DNA of 64,000 bases from Methyloferula stellata AR4 (GTDB lineage Bacteria; Pseudomonadota; Alphaproteobacteria; Rhizobiales; Beijerinckiaceae), in NCBI RefSeq assembly GCF_000385335.1, contig NZ_ARWA01000001.1, forward strand, positions 248,001 through 312,000, given 5' to 3'. Shown here piece after piece: positions 62,587 to 64,000 of this stretch. The position numbers were made by a program, and so were the translations under genes. The notes under the pieces were generated by a model. It saw nothing but the letters and a program-made list of their open reading frames with translations. It did no database searches and had not been told where the DNA came from. Position 1 is the first letter of the stretch, and the number at the start of each line of letters is the position of its first letter.

Positions 62587-64000
62587 TCAATCCTGAATGA
62601 AACCGATATGTCCCTTGTAGTTTTGAACCGCCTGCGGATTCGTGGGCGAGGCATAAAGCTTATTGATCCTGCCGAGCAGAACCGTTTGCGGATCGGACGC
62701 GTCGGCAAAGCCATCGTCCGGCCTCGGCAATTCGTTCGCGGCAACGGGCTTGACGATATAGGGGGTGACGATGATCATGAGTTCGGTTTCCTGACGCTGA
62801 TAATCGCGCGAGCGAAACAGCGTGCCAAGAATCGGAACATTCATGAGGCCCGGAAGCCCATTGATGACTTGCGCCGTCTGCGTCTGTAAAAGCCCCGCCG
62901 AAGCAATCGAGCCGCCCGAGGGCAATTCAACGCTCGTCGAATTCTTGCGCGTGAGCAGACTGGGCACAGGCACGCCCTGGATAACGACCGTCCTTGAAAA
63001 GTCGACGTCTGTTACCTCGGTCGAGAGATGCAGAAGGATGCGGCCTTCGGCGAGAACGATGGGCGTGAAATTCAAAGCAACGCCGAAATTCTGATAAATC
63101 GCACCGCCGGAACAAAAAGCCTGGCTGCTCGTCGAGACCGAACTCGTCGTGCCGGAACAGGCGACGGCCGGCCCGGGGATCGGGAACTGGCCGCCGACCA
63201 TGAAGGTCGCGCTTTCGCCGGAAACCGCCGCCACGGTCGGCTCCGCGAGAACGCGCGTAACGCCGTAGCGCTCGAAAGCTTGGATGTTTGCCGCGAGCGT
63301 TCCTGCCGGATTGGTCAGCGCGAGCTGCGTCGTGACCGCATTGGTACTTCCGTTAGGTACAACGCTGCTCAAGGGCCCGTTGATCGCGAATGGATTGGCT
63401 TGCGTGAACGAGCCCCAACTGCCGGCGATCGTGCTGCTCGTCAGGCCGAGCTGCTTTGCAACGTTGCGTTGGATCTCGGCCACGGTCACCTTCAGCATGA
63501 CCTGAGTGCGGCCGCGGATGACGAGCGAATTGATGACCAAGCCCTCGCTACCCGCCCCTGCAGCTCCGTTGGACTGCTTGGCGAAGCCTTGCGCGATGTC
63601 TCCGATACGTTGCGCATCCTCGGCCGAATCGACTTCGCCGGTCAGAACGATCGTGTCATTGATCGTGCGTGCCGTAACGTTGGCGCCGGGTAAGGCAGCC
63701 TTGATGATTTGCTGCAACTCACCGGTGTCACGGCCGATGCTCAATTCCAGCACGGCGATCTGATGGCCGTCGTGATCGAGTGCAAAGACCGTCGTCTGCC
63801 CGTTCTCCATTCCGATGACGTAAAGCTTGCGCGCCGAGCGCACGACGGCATTTGCAACCTTCGGATTGCCGATGAAGATTTCGGACGCGTCACGCGGAAG
63901 ATCGACGATGATCGACTTGCCGACACCCATGGAAATGCGGCGCGTCAGAACGCCTCCTATCATCTGTTGCGTGTCGGAACTCACTTCGGCATGGACCGTG
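62587..64000 (-). CDS. cpaC: Tad pilus secretin CpaC (5' end outside window)
   Basis: At least 471 codons, running off the right edge: the frame is open to 64000, where the residues TVHAEVSSDTQQ suggest the signal-peptide cleavage area. An N-terminal pilus/BON-type domain (SMGVGKSIIVDLPRDASEIF, ITGEVDSAEDAQRI-like LTGEVDSAEDAQRIGDIAQG) is followed by the secretin core (VLAEPTVAAVSGESATFMVGG, LHLSTEVTDVD, VPILGTLFRSRDYQRQETEL). It forms the outer-membrane channel for the pilus. Confidence 0.93.
   Translation of the reverse strand, partial: TVHAEVSSDTQQMIGGVLTRRISMGVGKSIIVDLPRDASEIFIGNPKVANAVVRSARKLYVIGMENGQTTVFALDHDGHQIAVLELSIGRDTGELQQIIKAALPGANVTARTINDTIVLTGEVDSAEDAQRIGDIAQGFAKQSNGAAGAGSEGLVINSLVIRGRTQVMLKVTVAEIQRNVAKQLGLTSSTIAGSWGSFTQANPFAINGPLSSVVPNGSTNAVTTQLALTNPAGTLAANIQAFERYGVTRVLAEPTVAAVSGESATFMVGGQFPIPGPAVACSGTTSSVSTSSQAFCSGGAIYQNFGVALNFTPIVLAEGRILLHLSTEVTDVDFSRTVVIQGVPVPSLLTRKNSTSVELPSGGSIASAGLLQTQTAQVINGLPGLMNVPILGTLFRSRDYQRQETELMIIVTPYIVKPVAANELPRPDDGFADASDPQTVLLGRINKLYASPTNPQAVQNYKGHIGFIQD

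Overview
The window looks like a chromosomal stretch of an alphaproteobacterium of the order Hyphomicrobiales (Rhizobiales), possibly Beijerinckiaceae-like. The family is an inference from gene content: ccoNOQP-ccoGHIS, CooA and CowN, Cpa/Tad pili, a Zur regulon and a short L36. GC is high except in the first ~2.5 kb and in 5.6-7.4 kb. Several families of intergenic hairpin repeats typical of this order recur.

Layout. 1-2450: two leftward accessory genes, one with a HEPN-type R-X4-H motif plus a PD-(D/E)XK-like nuclease region, the other with a zinc ribbon and another R-X4-H motif. 2.6-5.4 kb: an unknown protein and an orphan histidine kinase. 5.5-7.4 kb: tRNA-Arg(ACG), a frameshifted serine-recombinase tail, decayed DNA and a di-iron membrane hydroxylase, bracketed by a 12-bp repeat of the tRNA end (a likely island remnant). 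7.4-8.5 kb: a ketopantoate-reductase-like gene. 8.7-18.7 kb: the complete cbb3 oxidase locus (ccoN-O-Q-P, ccoG-H-I-S, leftward), then cowN, a CooA-like haem CO sensor, and a divergent TauE/SafE-like membrane protein. 18.8-22.2 kb: conserved hypotheticals and a SulP transporter. 22.4-32.8 kb: two efflux systems (FUSC/HlyD/YtcA/outer-membrane factor; TetR plus RND pump). 32.8-34.8 kb: globin, rpmJ, TPR protein. 34.9-42.4 kb: GNAT, zinc ABC importer, Zur, a CDF exporter and a TonB receptor, with Zur-like boxes. 42.5-44.1 kb: a Rieske-like protein lacking one cluster histidine, two small unknowns, a MITE-like repeat and an AhpD-like protein. 44.3-49.6 kb: PEBP, AbrB-like, diguanylate cyclase, exported protein. 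50.0-53.4 kb: ffh-rpsP-rimM-trmD without rplS. 53.5-55.9 kb: NlpC/P60 and leucyl aminopeptidase. 56.0-64.0 kb: tadD and a leftward cpaC(partial)-cpaD-cpaE-cpaF-tadB-tadC cluster.

How the parts fit together. The most connected block is the low-oxygen/CO block. CowN protects nitrogenase from CO. The adjacent regulator aligns by eye with CooA, and a 16-bp site just upstream of cowN differs at one position from the CooA site I remember from Rhodospirillum rubrum PcooF. Two perfect TTGA-N6-TCAA boxes sit upstream of cooA and of the cco operon. This suggests a FixK/FNR-type input to the oxidase and to cooA, and CooA-driven cowN. No nif or CO-dehydrogenase genes lie in the window. All family assignments come from reading motifs by eye; no database search was run.
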